Origin: Chryseobacterium daecheongense
GTDB taxonomy: Bacteria; Bacteroidota; Bacteroidia; Flavobacteriales; Weeksellaceae
Assembly: GCA_027920525.1 (NCBI GenBank)
Contig: CP115858.1
Location: 1 to 64,000, forward strand
Length of the DNA: 64,000 nt
Direction: 5' to 3'
In this document: positions 24,968 through 32,421 of the stretch, one piece after another
How the letters are laid out: each line of letters begins with the position of its first letter
Position numbering within the stretch: the stretch's first letter is position 1
Notes under the pieces: generated by a model
What the model was told of the DNA's origin: nothing
The model's input: the letters and a program-made list of their open reading frames with translations, nothing else
Database searches by the model: none
Position numbers and translations under genes: made by a program

Positions 24968-26350
24968 ATGGCTAAAAAAGTAAAACCGAATCTTTCCATG
25001 GCTCAGATCATCAATATGAGTATGGGATTTTTAGGGATTCAGATGGCTTTTGGTTTACAAAACGGAAATGCCAGCCGGATTCTTGCCAACTTTGGAGCAG
25101 ATGTTCACGAGCTTTCCTGGTTTTGGTTGGTCGCTCCCGTTACCGGATTGATTGTTCAGCCTATTATCGGTCACATGGGGGATAATACCTGGAGCCCATT
25201 GGGAAGAAGGAAGCCTTACTTCTTAATAGGAGCCATTTTGTGCGCAATAGGCCTGGTACTACTTCCCAATGCTGCTTCCGCAACCCATATGATGGCAGCA
25301 AATGTCTTATTATTAGCTGTGATATTTTTGGCCATGATGGATGCATCCATCAATGTTGCAATGGAACCGTTCCGTGCGTTGGTAGGGGATATGCTTCCAA
25401 AACATCAGGGAACAATTGGATTTTCAGTTCAAACAATATTGATAGGTATTGGAGCAGTTATTGGTTCTTATTTGCCAAGTTTACTTACTAAACTAGGGGT
25501 ATCTAATGAGGCTCCTACTGGCTTTGTGGGTAATAATGTTATTTACTCTTTTTATGTAGGGGCAATATTATTGTTGATAACGATACTTTATACAATTTTA
25601 ACAACTAAGGAGTATTCTCCAAAAGAGTTTGCAGAATTTGCAGATGGAAAGGAAGTCGTGGAAGAATCATCTAAGTTTAGTGATATTTTTAAAGACTTTG
25701 CTAGTATCCCAAAGCAAATGAAGAGATTAGGGATTGTTCAGTTTTTTTCTTGGTTTGCTCTTTTTACAATGTGGGTGTTTACAACAAGTGCCATAGCTAC
25801 TCATCATTTTGGACTTTCTCCAGAAAATACACATTCCAAGGAATTTAATAATGCTGGTGATTTGCAAAATGAATTGTTTGCAGTATATAACTTTTGTGCT
25901 ATTCCTTTTGCTTTTTTACTGACTCCCATTGCAAAATGGATTGGAAAGAAACAAACGCATGCTTTGGCTCTAACTTGTGGAGGATTAGGATTAATCTCCA
26001 TGTACCTTATTAAGGATACAAATCATCTATGGATATCAATGGTTGGATTAGGTTTTGCTTGGGCGAGTATTTTAGCGATGCCTTATGCCATGTTAATAGA
26101 AGTGATTCCTCAAAGAAAGATGGGAGTATACATGGGAATCTTTAATTTCTTTATTGTAATTCCTCAGATTATCAACGGTCTTTTTGGTGGGCCTATTGTA
26201 AGCGGATTCTTTGGGAATTATGCAATTGGGTATGTTGTTGTAGGAGGTGTTTGTATGTTGCTTGGAGCCGTCCTTACAATGATTTTTATTAAATCAGAAG
26301 ATGAAACACCTAAAGAAATTGAAGAAGAAATTCAACAGGTCCATTTTTAA
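24968..26350 (+). CDS. MFS sugar transporter, maltose/maltodextrin type
   Basis: A 460-residue inner membrane transporter with about 12 membrane segments. The opening NMSMGFLGIQMAFGLQNGNASRI and the loop GHMGDNTWSPLGRRKPYFLIGA are hallmarks of the SLC45/GPH-like sugar porters that Bacteroidota use for maltose. A cytoplasmic loop (about 215-250) and an acidic tail follow. As last gene of the locus it would bring glucose or maltose released in the periplasm into the cytoplasm. Confidence 0.9.
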   Translation: MAKKVKPNLSMAQIINMSMGFLGIQMAFGLQNGNASRILANFGADVHELSWFWLVAPVTGLIVQPIIGHMGDNTWSPLGRRKPYFLIGAILCAIGLVLLPNAASATHMMAANVLLLAVIFLAMMDASINVAMEPFRALVGDMLPKHQGTIGFSVQTILIGIGAVIGSYLPSLLTKLGVSNEAPTGFVGNNVIYSFYVGAILLLITILYTILTTKEYSPKEFAEFADGKEVVEESSKFSDIFKDFASIPKQMKRLGIVQFFSWFALFTMWVFTTSAIATHHFGLSPENTHSKEFNNAGDLQNELFAVYNFCAIPFAFLLTPIAKWIGKKQTHALALTCGGLGLISMYLIKDTNHLWISMVGLGFAWASILAMPYAMLIEVIPQRKMGVYMGIFNFFIVIPQIINGLFGGPIVSGFFGNYAIGYVVVGGVCMLLGAVLTMIFIKSEDETPKEIEEEIQQVHF

Positions 26351-26430
26351 TTTTATATCAATAAATAATATATCAGATATTAGAAGTTAGAAGGCAGAAA
26401 TACAATTATGTCGAAAAATATATCAACAGA

Positions 26431-26477
26431 AGCGGGCTTTAGCCCGCTTTTCTAATTTATACAAATGGCTTTAGCCA
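26431..26477. repeat. REP-like two-hairpin element, copy 1
   Basis: AGCGGGCT-TT-AGCCCGCT (26431-26448) is a perfect 8-bp hairpin; 17 nt later TGGCT-TT-AGCCA (26466-26477) forms a second, followed by AAAAC. The same two-hairpin order, with AAAAC after it, recurs at 29408-29457. Confidence 0.7.
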
Positions 26478-26569
26478 AAACATAGTTTAAATTACAGATT
26501 TATCCATCATAAAATGAAGTTTGCAACTGTTCCATAAAATTGATGAGATTATTTAATATATCCATATTC

Positions 26570-26590
26570 AGAACGAGTCATCGTTCTTTA
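26570..26590 (+). terminator. Terminator-like hairpin upstream of the GMC oxidoreductase gene
   Basis: AGAACGA-GTCA-TCGTTCT, perfect 7-bp stem, followed by TTATTTATA. It may end the starch operon transcript. Confidence 0.4.
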
Positions 26591-26674
26591 TTTATACAAT
26601 CAATCGGAATTTAAACTTTTATTAAGCTAGTCATGGCTTTAAATTTTTAATTTAGATTGATTAAAATAGTAATA

Positions 26675-28201
26675 ATGTACGATATCATCATTATAGGAAG
26701 TGGAGCCGGAGGTGCAACAATGGCTTACCGATTGGCCGATAGCGGCAAAAAAATTGTGGTTATTGAAAGAGGAGATTATGTGCCCGTTGAAAAAGAGAAT
26801 TGGGATTCCATAGAGGTTTTTGAAAAGAACAGATATACAACAACCGATTTATGGCTGGATAAACATGGGAAGCCATTTCGTCCCGGTATGCATTATAATG
26901 TAGGTGGAAATACCAAATTTTATGGAGCTGCTTTATTTCGTTTAAGGGAGGAAGATTTTAAAGAAATAAAACATTATGGCGGAACTTCACCAGCTTGGCC
27001 TATTCAATATGAAGATTTAAAGGATTACTATCTGGAAGCTGAAAAGCTTTTCCATGTTCATGGTAAAAGAGGATCTGATCCTACGGAACCTTATGATGCA
27101 GAACCTTATCCATACCCGCCTTTGCCCCATGAGCCAAGGATACAGGAAATTGTTGATGAACTCACCGATTATGGACTGCATCCTTTTGAATTACCCATAG
27201 GAGTTAACTTTGAACCTCATAAAACAGCTAATACGCCTTATGTGCTGGACCGTTTTGATGGTTTTCCTGATGCCGCCGAAAGAAAAGGAGATGCGCACTT
27301 ATGTTCATTGTCAAAAGCGCTTGAGTATCCCAACGTGGAATTGATGACGAATACAAAAGTCATTAGATTGAATACCAATAATACCGGAACCAGGATTTCA
27401 GAAGTTGTTATAGAACAAAATGGACAGATAAAAACCCTTACATCAGATCTTGTTATTCTTTCAGCAGGAGCTATCAATTCTGCGGCTATATTGCTTGAAA
27501 GTAAAAGTGAACGATTTCCTACAGGGCTCGCCAATACTTCGGATCAGGTCGGAAGAAACTACATGTTCCACCAGAATACAGCTCTTGTTGCGTTGTACAC
27601 AGAACCTAATCCTACAAAATTCGGTAAAACATTCGGTGTGAATGACTTCTACCATGCTAACCGTGGATATGAGTTTCCTCTTGGACATATTCAGATGTTG
27701 GGAAAATCAGATGAGTATCAGATCAGAGCCGATAGTCCTGTTGCAGCTCCCGGTTTTACGTTTGAATTGATGGCCAGACACGCCGTAGATTTTTGGCTGA
27801 CTTCAGAAGATTTGCCGGATCCTGAAAATAGGGTTACTGTAGAAAACGGACAAATCAGGATTGCCTATTCTGAAAACAATCAAAAGGGACACGAATTTTT
27901 AAAGGCTGAGCTGATCAAAGCTTTAAAAGCATCAGGTAAATTTGAGAGCTTTTTATTCAAAGGTTTCTATTTTAGTAAAGGGATGGACATTGCTTCTCCG
28001 GCTCATCAGAACGGAACGACAAAAATGGGAACCGATCCGGGGACGTCGGTTGTAGATATCTACTGCAAAAGTCACGATTTAGAAAATCTGTATATCGTAG
28101 ACGGAGGATTTTTTGTTTCCAGTGGTGCTGTAAATCCGGCTCTTACTATTATTGCGATGGCTTTACGTGTTGGGGATCATATAAAGGCTAAATTAATGTA
28201 A
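26675..28201 (+). CDS. GMC family FAD-dependent oxidoreductase
   Basis: A 508-residue flavoenzyme oxidising an alcohol or sugar group. The ATG at 26675 is preferred over a TTG 18 bp earlier since it starts right before the dinucleotide fold (IIIGSGAGGATMAYRL, then VVIERGD). GMC signatures follow: YNVGGNTKFYGAALFR, LSAGAINSAAILLES and, at the C-terminus, SPAHQNGTTKMGTDP and SSGAVNPALTIIAMALR with the His/Asn catalytic pair. There is no Tat signal. It overlaps the next MFS gene by one base (TAATG), so a substrate carried by that transporter may be its substrate. Confidence 0.93.
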   Translation: MYDIIIIGSGAGGATMAYRLADSGKKIVVIERGDYVPVEKENWDSIEVFEKNRYTTTDLWLDKHGKPFRPGMHYNVGGNTKFYGAALFRLREEDFKEIKHYGGTSPAWPIQYEDLKDYYLEAEKLFHVHGKRGSDPTEPYDAEPYPYPPLPHEPRIQEIVDELTDYGLHPFELPIGVNFEPHKTANTPYVLDRFDGFPDAAERKGDAHLCSLSKALEYPNVELMTNTKVIRLNTNNTGTRISEVVIEQNGQIKTLTSDLVILSAGAINSAAILLESKSERFPTGLANTSDQVGRNYMFHQNTALVALYTEPNPTKFGKTFGVNDFYHANRGYEFPLGHIQMLGKSDEYQIRADSPVAAPGFTFELMARHAVDFWLTSEDLPDPENRVTVENGQIRIAYSENNQKGHEFLKAELIKALKASGKFESFLFKGFYFSKGMDIASPAHQNGTTKMGTDPGTSVVDIYCKSHDLENLYIVDGGFFVSSGAVNPALTIIAMALRVGDHIKAKLM

Positions 28202-29367
28202 TGAATTCTAAAACAGTCACCATCATTGTCGTTTATATTTTAGCATTTTTAACGGGAGTTAATTTTGTGGTGTTTCCAGCATTGGGAACTGTTTTTACAG
28301 ACCCTTCATTATTTACACTTACTTCATCACAATTTGGAAATCTTTTTATCCCTCAGGTTATATGTATTATAGTTGCCTGCTTCGGAGCACCGTTCCTGAT
28401 TAATAAAACAGGACCTAAGCCGGTTCTGGTTTGTGGGCTTTTGCTGATGATTATATCTACAGGTTGTTTGTGGATGCTCCATTATTTTATGGCGAATAAA
28501 ACTCTGGTGTTTCCGGTATTGATGGTTTTAGTAGCCTTTATGGGAGCCGGATTCGGACTTTCTATTACCACTTTGAATCCATTGGCTGCAAGCCTGTTTG
28601 ATGATAACAGGTCTTCTGCAATTTTAATTTTACAGTTTCTGGTAGGGTTGGGGACATCTACTTCTCCTTTAATGATGAATCTGATAGGTGATGTGAAAAA
28701 CTGGAAATATGTTCCCGGAAGTATATTTATAATGGTATCCGTTGCCTTTGTTATGTTTTTATTTTTAAAAATACAAAAAGGAACATTGTTCCAGCTTCCT
28801 AATCATTTTAAAATCCCTGGAAAATTATGGATCTTTTTTATCACCATTATTTTGTACGGCTGTATCGAAGGAACATTTGGGAGCTTTGGAGGAATAATAC
28901 TCAAAAATCAAGGATTGGATAACAGCAAAGCCAGTCTTGGGCTTTCTTTATTTTGGGGTGGCATTGCTATAAACCGCCTGCTGTTTGGGATTTTCTCAAA
29001 GAAATTTAATATATCATATGTCTTTCTGATATCACCATTGTTTGTTGCCGGATTTCTTACCCTGATGGTAGTTGATCCTGATATAAATATCCTTTTATTG
29101 CTGATGTTTTTCATTGGTCTTTTTATGGGAAGTATCTTTCCCGGATCTATAGGTTGGGGAACAGTAGAGTTTCCGATGTTTTCGGTTTTGGTATCTGGCT
29201 TTTTGATGGCGGCCAATCAAATAGGGACAGGGGTTGTAACGAATGTTTTGGGCAGTTTTTCCAATTATACTTCTGCAATTTTAGAATCTCTGATTGCGCT
29301 TATGCTGATTATTTTCGCTTTACTTTTCTATCTTAAACGAAATTCCAAAATTAAGGAGGCTTTTTAA
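28201..29367 (+). CDS. MFS transporter coupled to the GMC oxidoreductase
   Basis: A 388-residue membrane protein with about 12 hydrophobic segments, including GAGFGLSITTLNPLAASLF and GSIFPGSIGWGTVEFPMF, typical of the FucP/NarK-like part of the MFS. Its ATG overlaps the stop of the oxidoreductase gene, indicating translational coupling. The substrate is unknown; sugars or organic acids fit the partner enzyme. Confidence 0.85.
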   Translation: MNSKTVTIIVVYILAFLTGVNFVVFPALGTVFTDPSLFTLTSSQFGNLFIPQVICIIVACFGAPFLINKTGPKPVLVCGLLLMIISTGCLWMLHYFMANKTLVFPVLMVLVAFMGAGFGLSITTLNPLAASLFDDNRSSAILILQFLVGLGTSTSPLMMNLIGDVKNWKYVPGSIFIMVSVAFVMFLFLKIQKGTLFQLPNHFKIPGKLWIFFITIILYGCIEGTFGSFGGIILKNQGLDNSKASLGLSLFWGGIAINRLLFGIFSKKFNISYVFLISPLFVAGFLTLMVVDPDINILLLLMFFIGLFMGSIFPGSIGWGTVEFPMFSVLVSGFLMAANQIGTGVVTNVLGSFSNYTSAILESLIALMLIIFALLFYLKRNSKIKEAF

Positions 29368-29407
29368 TCTTTTTACCAAAAATATACTAATCCTCCTGTA
29401 ATGAAAA

Positions 29408-29457
29408 AGGTGGGTTTAAACCCACCTCAACAATAAGAGTATAAAAACGGCTTAGCC
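29408..29457. repeat. REP-like two-hairpin element, copy 2
   Basis: A perfect 20-bp palindrome, AGGTGGGTTT/AAACCCACCT (29408-29427), then 21 nt later GGCT-T-AGCC (29449-29457), followed by AAAAC. Same layout as 26431-26477, but the large hairpin has a different sequence with compensating changes. It lies between convergent genes and may also end transcription. Confidence 0.7.
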
Positions 29458-29487
29458 AAAACTTACATTTTTATTAGCTCAATTGAA

Positions 29488-30084
29488 TTATACCAGTTCT
29501 TCAATCTCAGCAATTACTTTTGATAAATTTGTTTCTTTCAACTGTGGAACCATGGTTCCCTGAGATTTGAAAACTTTGATATCCGTAATACCGATGAAAC
29601 CGAATAAGGTTTTTAAGTAGGTTTCCATATTTTCAATAAGTCCATTTTCATACACACCTCCAGATGCGAAATTCAGGTATATTTTTTTATTTTGCAGAAG
29701 ACCTGTTGGAACCCCGTCAATATAAGAAAATGTTTTACCTGCAACAGATATGCTATCGATCCAGGATTTTAAAGTTGACGGAAAACTGAAATTATAAAAA
29801 GGAACTCCTATAACAATAATATCTGAATCCTGAACTTCTTTTAATGCTTCGTTAGAATATTTTGAAGCTTCTTTCTGTTCATCATTCTTTTCCTCATCCG
29901 GAATTCTTGAAGCACTAAAATGATGAATCTCCAGATGGGGGATAGGATTTAAACCAAGATCACGGACAACAACCGTGCTCCCGGGATTTTTATCCAGCAA
30001 TTGATTGATAACAGTCTGAGATAAATGATTGCTTATAGAATTTTCTCCTACAATACTTGTTTTGATATTTAAAATGTTAGCCAT
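29488..30084 (-). CDS. azoR: FMN-dependent NADH-azoreductase
   Basis: A 198-residue flavodoxin-like quinone/azo reductase that performs two-electron reduction of quinones and azo dyes with NADH. The FMN phosphate loop is IKTSIVGENSISNHLS (about 8-23), followed by VIGVPFYNFSFPSTLKSWID (about 93-112), the central AzoR signature, and FASGGVYENG. It is divergent from an HxlR regulator gene, a common pairing in electrophile/quinone detoxification, and its promoter box overlaps a palindrome. Confidence 0.94.
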   Translation of the reverse strand: MANILNIKTSIVGENSISNHLSQTVINQLLDKNPGSTVVVRDLGLNPIPHLEIHHFSASRIPDEEKNDEQKEASKYSNEALKEVQDSDIIVIGVPFYNFSFPSTLKSWIDSISVAGKTFSYIDGVPTGLLQNKKIYLNFASGGVYENGLIENMETYLKTLFGFIGITDIKVFKSQGTMVPQLKETNLSKVIAEIEELV

Positions 30085-30133
30085 TTTGTTTAAATTTTTT
30101 TTGTTTTTATTAATGTCAAAATTATTGTAAATT

Positions 30134-30169
30134 TACTTTCAAAAGTATAGTGGTTACCTAAAGGAAAGT
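30134..30169. promoter_or_regulatory. Promoter/operator between azoR and its HxlR regulator
   Basis: TACTTT-CA-AAAGTA (30134-30147) is a 14-bp palindrome. Its right side read on the minus strand is TACTTTTG, an exact -7 box for azoR. ACTTTC (30135-30140) is also repeated inversely as GAAAGT at 30164-30169, just before the regulator gene. Binding of the HxlR protein here would block both promoters. Confidence 0.6.
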
Positions 30170-30175
30170 GGAATA

Positions 30176-30562
30176 ATGGAAAAACAACATAATCATAAAG
30201 ATTGTACAAAGGCTCTTAAACCTGTTCAGGATACATTGGATGTCATTAATGGGAAATGGAAATTACAGATCATCATTTCTTTGAATGCCGGAAATAAGCG
30301 TTTCACAGAGATTGAACGTAGCATTCCCAAGCTTACTTCGAAAGTTTTAGCCAAAGAATTAAAGGAATTAGAACAAAATGGTTTGCTTGAAAGGGTTGTG
30401 AAGGATACATATCCTGTTTCTATTGAATACTTACCGACGGAATATACAAAAACACTTCATCCTGTGGTAGAATCATTGGGAAATTGGGGTAAAAATCACC
30501 GTCAGCATATCTTTGGGACAACAATTGAAGAAGAGGCGAAGAATGACGATGTGGCTGAATAG
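30176..30562 (+). CDS. HxlR family winged-helix regulator beside azoR
   Basis: A 128-residue regulator with the HxlR layout: a cysteine at the N-terminus (HKDCTKAL, Cys10), the helix VINGKWKLQIIISLNAGNKRF, the recognition region IPKLTSKVLAKELKELEQNGLL, and the wing. In relatives such as YodB and HypR the N-terminal Cys senses quinones or hypochlorite; that role here is an inference. Divergent from azoR with a 91-bp gap that contains the palindromes. Confidence 0.9.
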   Translation: MEKQHNHKDCTKALKPVQDTLDVINGKWKLQIIISLNAGNKRFTEIERSIPKLTSKVLAKELKELEQNGLLERVVKDTYPVSIEYLPTEYTKTLHPVVESLGNWGKNHRQHIFGTTIEEEAKNDDVAE

Positions 30563-30770
30563 ATGAAAAGCAAAATGGCAAAAATGCCGAAAGGCGAAAA
30601 GTCAGAACAGTTAAATCGTTTAATCGCTAGGAATGTTTGTTGAAAAAAGTTTTTATCAAAGGGTGAAAGTTGTTCATCGACAAAGATGGCGATTTTGCAG
30701 TTCCGCAATTCAGCGATTTTGCCTTTTCACCTTTCAACGATTTCTCCTTTTTTTCCTTTCTTACCCTACA
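30563..30770. repeat. Degenerate repeat region with inverted arms
   Basis: A left part rich in GGCAAAAATGCCGAAAGGCG-type units (about 30577-30610) is mirrored on the right by GCGATTTTGCCTTTTCACC-type units (about 30714-30745). GAAAGGCGAAAAG and the complement of CTTTTCACCTTTC pair well; the rest is imperfect. Architecture matches the other long snap-back elements in this window. Confidence 0.45.
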
Positions 30771-30796
30771 TCAATATCCACTCCGTCTACGCTCTG

Positions 30797-30804
30797 TACA
30801 TTTG
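30797..30804 (+). promoter_or_regulatory. -7 box TACATTTG of the pirin gene
   Basis: Exact TAnnTTTG match 19 nt before the ATG at 30824, which also supports that start over longer frames. Confidence 0.6.
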
Positions 30805-30823
30805 TACCATAATTAATCACAAT

Positions 30824-31552
30824 ATGAAAACAGTATATCATAAATCAGATTCAAGAGGCCATGCTAATCATGGTTGGTTAAACAGCTACCATACTTTCAG
30901 TTTTGCAAACTATCAAAATCCTGAAAGAACAAACTTCGGAGTTTTAAGAGTGTTGAATGACGATATCGTCTCTCAGGGAATGGGATTCGGAACACATCCT
31001 CACAGAGATATGGAAATCATTTCTATTCCATTAGAAGGAGATCTGGAGCATAAAGATTCAATGGGTACAACGGCGGTTATCAAAAAAGGAGAGATTCAGG
31101 TAATGAGTGCCGGGACAGGTGTTCAGCATAGCGAATACAATAAAAACAAGGATGAGGAGGTGAAATTTCTTCAGATCTGGGTGTTTCCAAGAGAGCTGAA
31201 TGTAGAGCCCCGATATGATCAGAAAAGCATCAAAGAAGGAGAGAAAATTAATGGTTTCCAGCAGATTCTTTCACCCAACAAAAATGATGATGGAGTGTGG
31301 ATTCATCAGGATGCATGGTTTAACCTGGCTAACTTTACAAAAGGGAATGGTAAAAACTATGTGTTTAACAAAAAAGGAAATGGGGTGTATGCATTTGTTC
31401 TAAAAGGAAGTGCAAAAGTAGGCGACAGAATCTTAAATGAGAGAGACGGATTAGGAATCTGGGATACCCAAAGCTTTAATATTGAAGCAATTGAGGACAC
31501 AGAAATATTATTGATGGAAGTGCCAATGGAATTACCATCTTATCTAAAATAA
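30824..31552 (+). CDS. Pirin family protein (bicupin, quercetinase-like)
   Basis: A 242-residue bicupin; the ATG at 30824 gives the standard pirin opening MKTVYHKSDSRGHANHGWL. The metal ligands are in FGTHPHRDMEIISIPLEG (His pair about 57-59) and GTGVQHSEYN (about 100-109), as in YhhW. E. coli YhhW degrades quercetin in vitro, but the cell role of such proteins is unsettled. Gene order with a flavin reductase, HxlR and azoR suggests handling of aromatic or quinone compounds. Confidence 0.93.
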   Translation: MKTVYHKSDSRGHANHGWLNSYHTFSFANYQNPERTNFGVLRVLNDDIVSQGMGFGTHPHRDMEIISIPLEGDLEHKDSMGTTAVIKKGEIQVMSAGTGVQHSEYNKNKDEEVKFLQIWVFPRELNVEPRYDQKSIKEGEKINGFQQILSPNKNDDGVWIHQDAWFNLANFTKGNGKNYVFNKKGNGVYAFVLKGSAKVGDRILNERDGLGIWDTQSFNIEAIEDTEILLMEVPMELPSYLK

Positions 31553-31588
31553 AAATTAAATTTGTAGACATTAAAAAAATTAAACAGA

Positions 31589-32143
31589 ATGAAAGTTTTA
31601 GCAATAGCAGGAAGTAATTCCGAAGCATCAATGAATAAGCATTTGGTATCCTACGCAGCTTCTTTGTTTGCGGGAAAAGCAGAAGTAGAAGTAGTAGACC
31701 TTAACCCTTTCGAAATGCCTATTTATAAGCATGAGAGAGAATTGGCAGGAGGAGTACCTCAGGAAGCAAAAGATTTTGCAGCAAAAATTGATGGCGCTAA
31801 TGTACTCTTGGTTTCTTTACCTGAACATAACGGAACATATTCAACAGCTTTTAAAAATGTATTTGATTGGGTTTCAAGAATCAAGGACAGAACAGTGTGG
31901 AATGAAATACCAATGCTTTTAATGTCTACATCACCGGGAGGGAGAGGTGGAGCCGGGGTTTTGGAAGCTGCAACAAAACGTTTCCCTTTCCACGGAGGAA
32001 ATATTGTAGAAACATTCTCTCTTCCTTTCTTCAACGATAATTTTGATAAAACAGCTGAAAAGATTTCTAATGAAGAAAAAGATAATGAGTTGAGAGAGAA
32101 AATTATTAAGATTTCTGCCATTGAAACAATCCTTGAAAAATAG
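31589..32143 (+). CDS. NAD(P)H-dependent FMN reductase family oxidoreductase
   Basis: A 184-residue flavodoxin-like enzyme. The FMN-phosphate loop is AGSNSEASMNKHL (7-19), the middle motif VSLPEHNGTYSTAFKNVFDW (about 74-93) corresponds to the PEYN-G signature, and MSTSPGGRGGAG (about 112-123) is the C-terminal flavin contact. It lies 36 bp after the pirin gene in the same direction, so the two are probably co-transcribed. Quinone, chromate or flavin reduction are possible. Confidence 0.88.
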   Translation: MKVLAIAGSNSEASMNKHLVSYAASLFAGKAEVEVVDLNPFEMPIYKHERELAGGVPQEAKDFAAKIDGANVLLVSLPEHNGTYSTAFKNVFDWVSRIKDRTVWNEIPMLLMSTSPGGRGGAGVLEAATKRFPFHGGNIVETFSLPFFNDNFDKTAEKISNEEKDNELREKIIKISAIETILEK

Positions 32144-32145
32144 AA

Positions 32146-32176
32146 TTTGAATTTTAATTTAAAATTACTATTTTTG
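32146..32176 (+). promoter_or_regulatory. Consensus promoter of the purM leader
   Basis: TTTG (32146-32149), 19-nt spacer, TATTTTTG (32169-32176): an exact match to the Bacteroidota consensus in elements and spacing. It is the only such box found between the reductase gene and purM. Confidence 0.75.
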
Positions 32177-32191
32177 CAAAAAGAAAAAGAG

Positions 32192-32266
32192 ATGAAAATT
32201 CAGTCCACTTTCAAAGAATGTTTTTCCATAAAAGGGAAAACTGTGGGCTCTAAAATTCTCAGATAA
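32192..32266 (+). CDS. Short leader ORF (24 aa) upstream of purM
   Basis: ATG 15 nt after the -7 box opens a 24-codon frame reading MKIQSTFKECFS then IKGKTVGSKILR and a TAA stop. It is basic (five Lys, one Arg) with one Cys and no run of a single codon that would mark a classic amino-acid attenuator. The A/G-rich stretch AAAAAGAGATG before it can serve translation. A terminator starts 8 nt after the stop, so promoter, ORF and terminator form a unit of about 125 nt directly before the purine genes. It may be a leader peptide, a small protein, or the reading frame within a regulatory RNA. Confidence 0.5.
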   Translation: MKIQSTFKECFSIKGKTVGSKILR

Positions 32267-32273
32267 AATACTG

Positions 32274-32306
32274 GCCGATAATCTACTAAGATTGTCGGCT
32301 TTTTTA
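32274..32306 (+). terminator. Terminator/attenuator in the purM leader
   Basis: GCCGATAATCT (32274-32284) and AGATTGTCGGC (32289-32299) pair over 11 bp with one G-U pair and a 4-nt loop, followed by seven T. No promoter box lies between it and purM, so purM transcription would have to read through it or use an unrecognised promoter. Confidence 0.8.
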
Positions 32307-32350
32307 TTTTCTAAATTTTAAATAAAATTATAATAAAAAGGTAGGAATAC

Positions 32351-32407
32351 TTCAGATGTAAGATATTAGATTTTCAATAGTCTGCAATCTGAAATCTGGC
32401 ATCTAAA
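32351..32407. repeat. Snap-back TCAGAT repeat before purM
   Basis: Arms 32351-32372 and 32386-32407 are complementary at about 17 of 22 positions and consist of AGAT/ATCT-type units. Related to 33424-33475 and 37121-37187. Confidence 0.65.
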
Positions 32408-32421
32408 ATCTAAATAATAAC

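Larger units (their letters stand above)
26351..26674. other. 324-bp intergenic region with repeat elements
   Basis: It contains a single arm of the TCAGAT-type repeat (about 26374-26394), a two-hairpin REP-like element (26431-26477) and a terminator-like hairpin (26570-26587). No ORF or exact promoter box for the following oxidoreductase gene was found. Confidence 0.6.

Noticed and set aside
27238..27688. Overlapping minus-strand frames in the GMC oxidoreductase gene
   Set aside because: No family resemblance and full overlap with a clearly coding frame.
30686..30823. N-terminal extension of the pirin frame
   Set aside because: It covers a repeat region and the TACATTTG promoter box; the pirin signature starts at 30824.
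26375..32410. CRISPR array suspected from repeated TCAGAT units
   Set aside because: Units are short, degenerate and arranged as inverted arms, not as direct repeats with regular unique spacers, and no cas gene is present.
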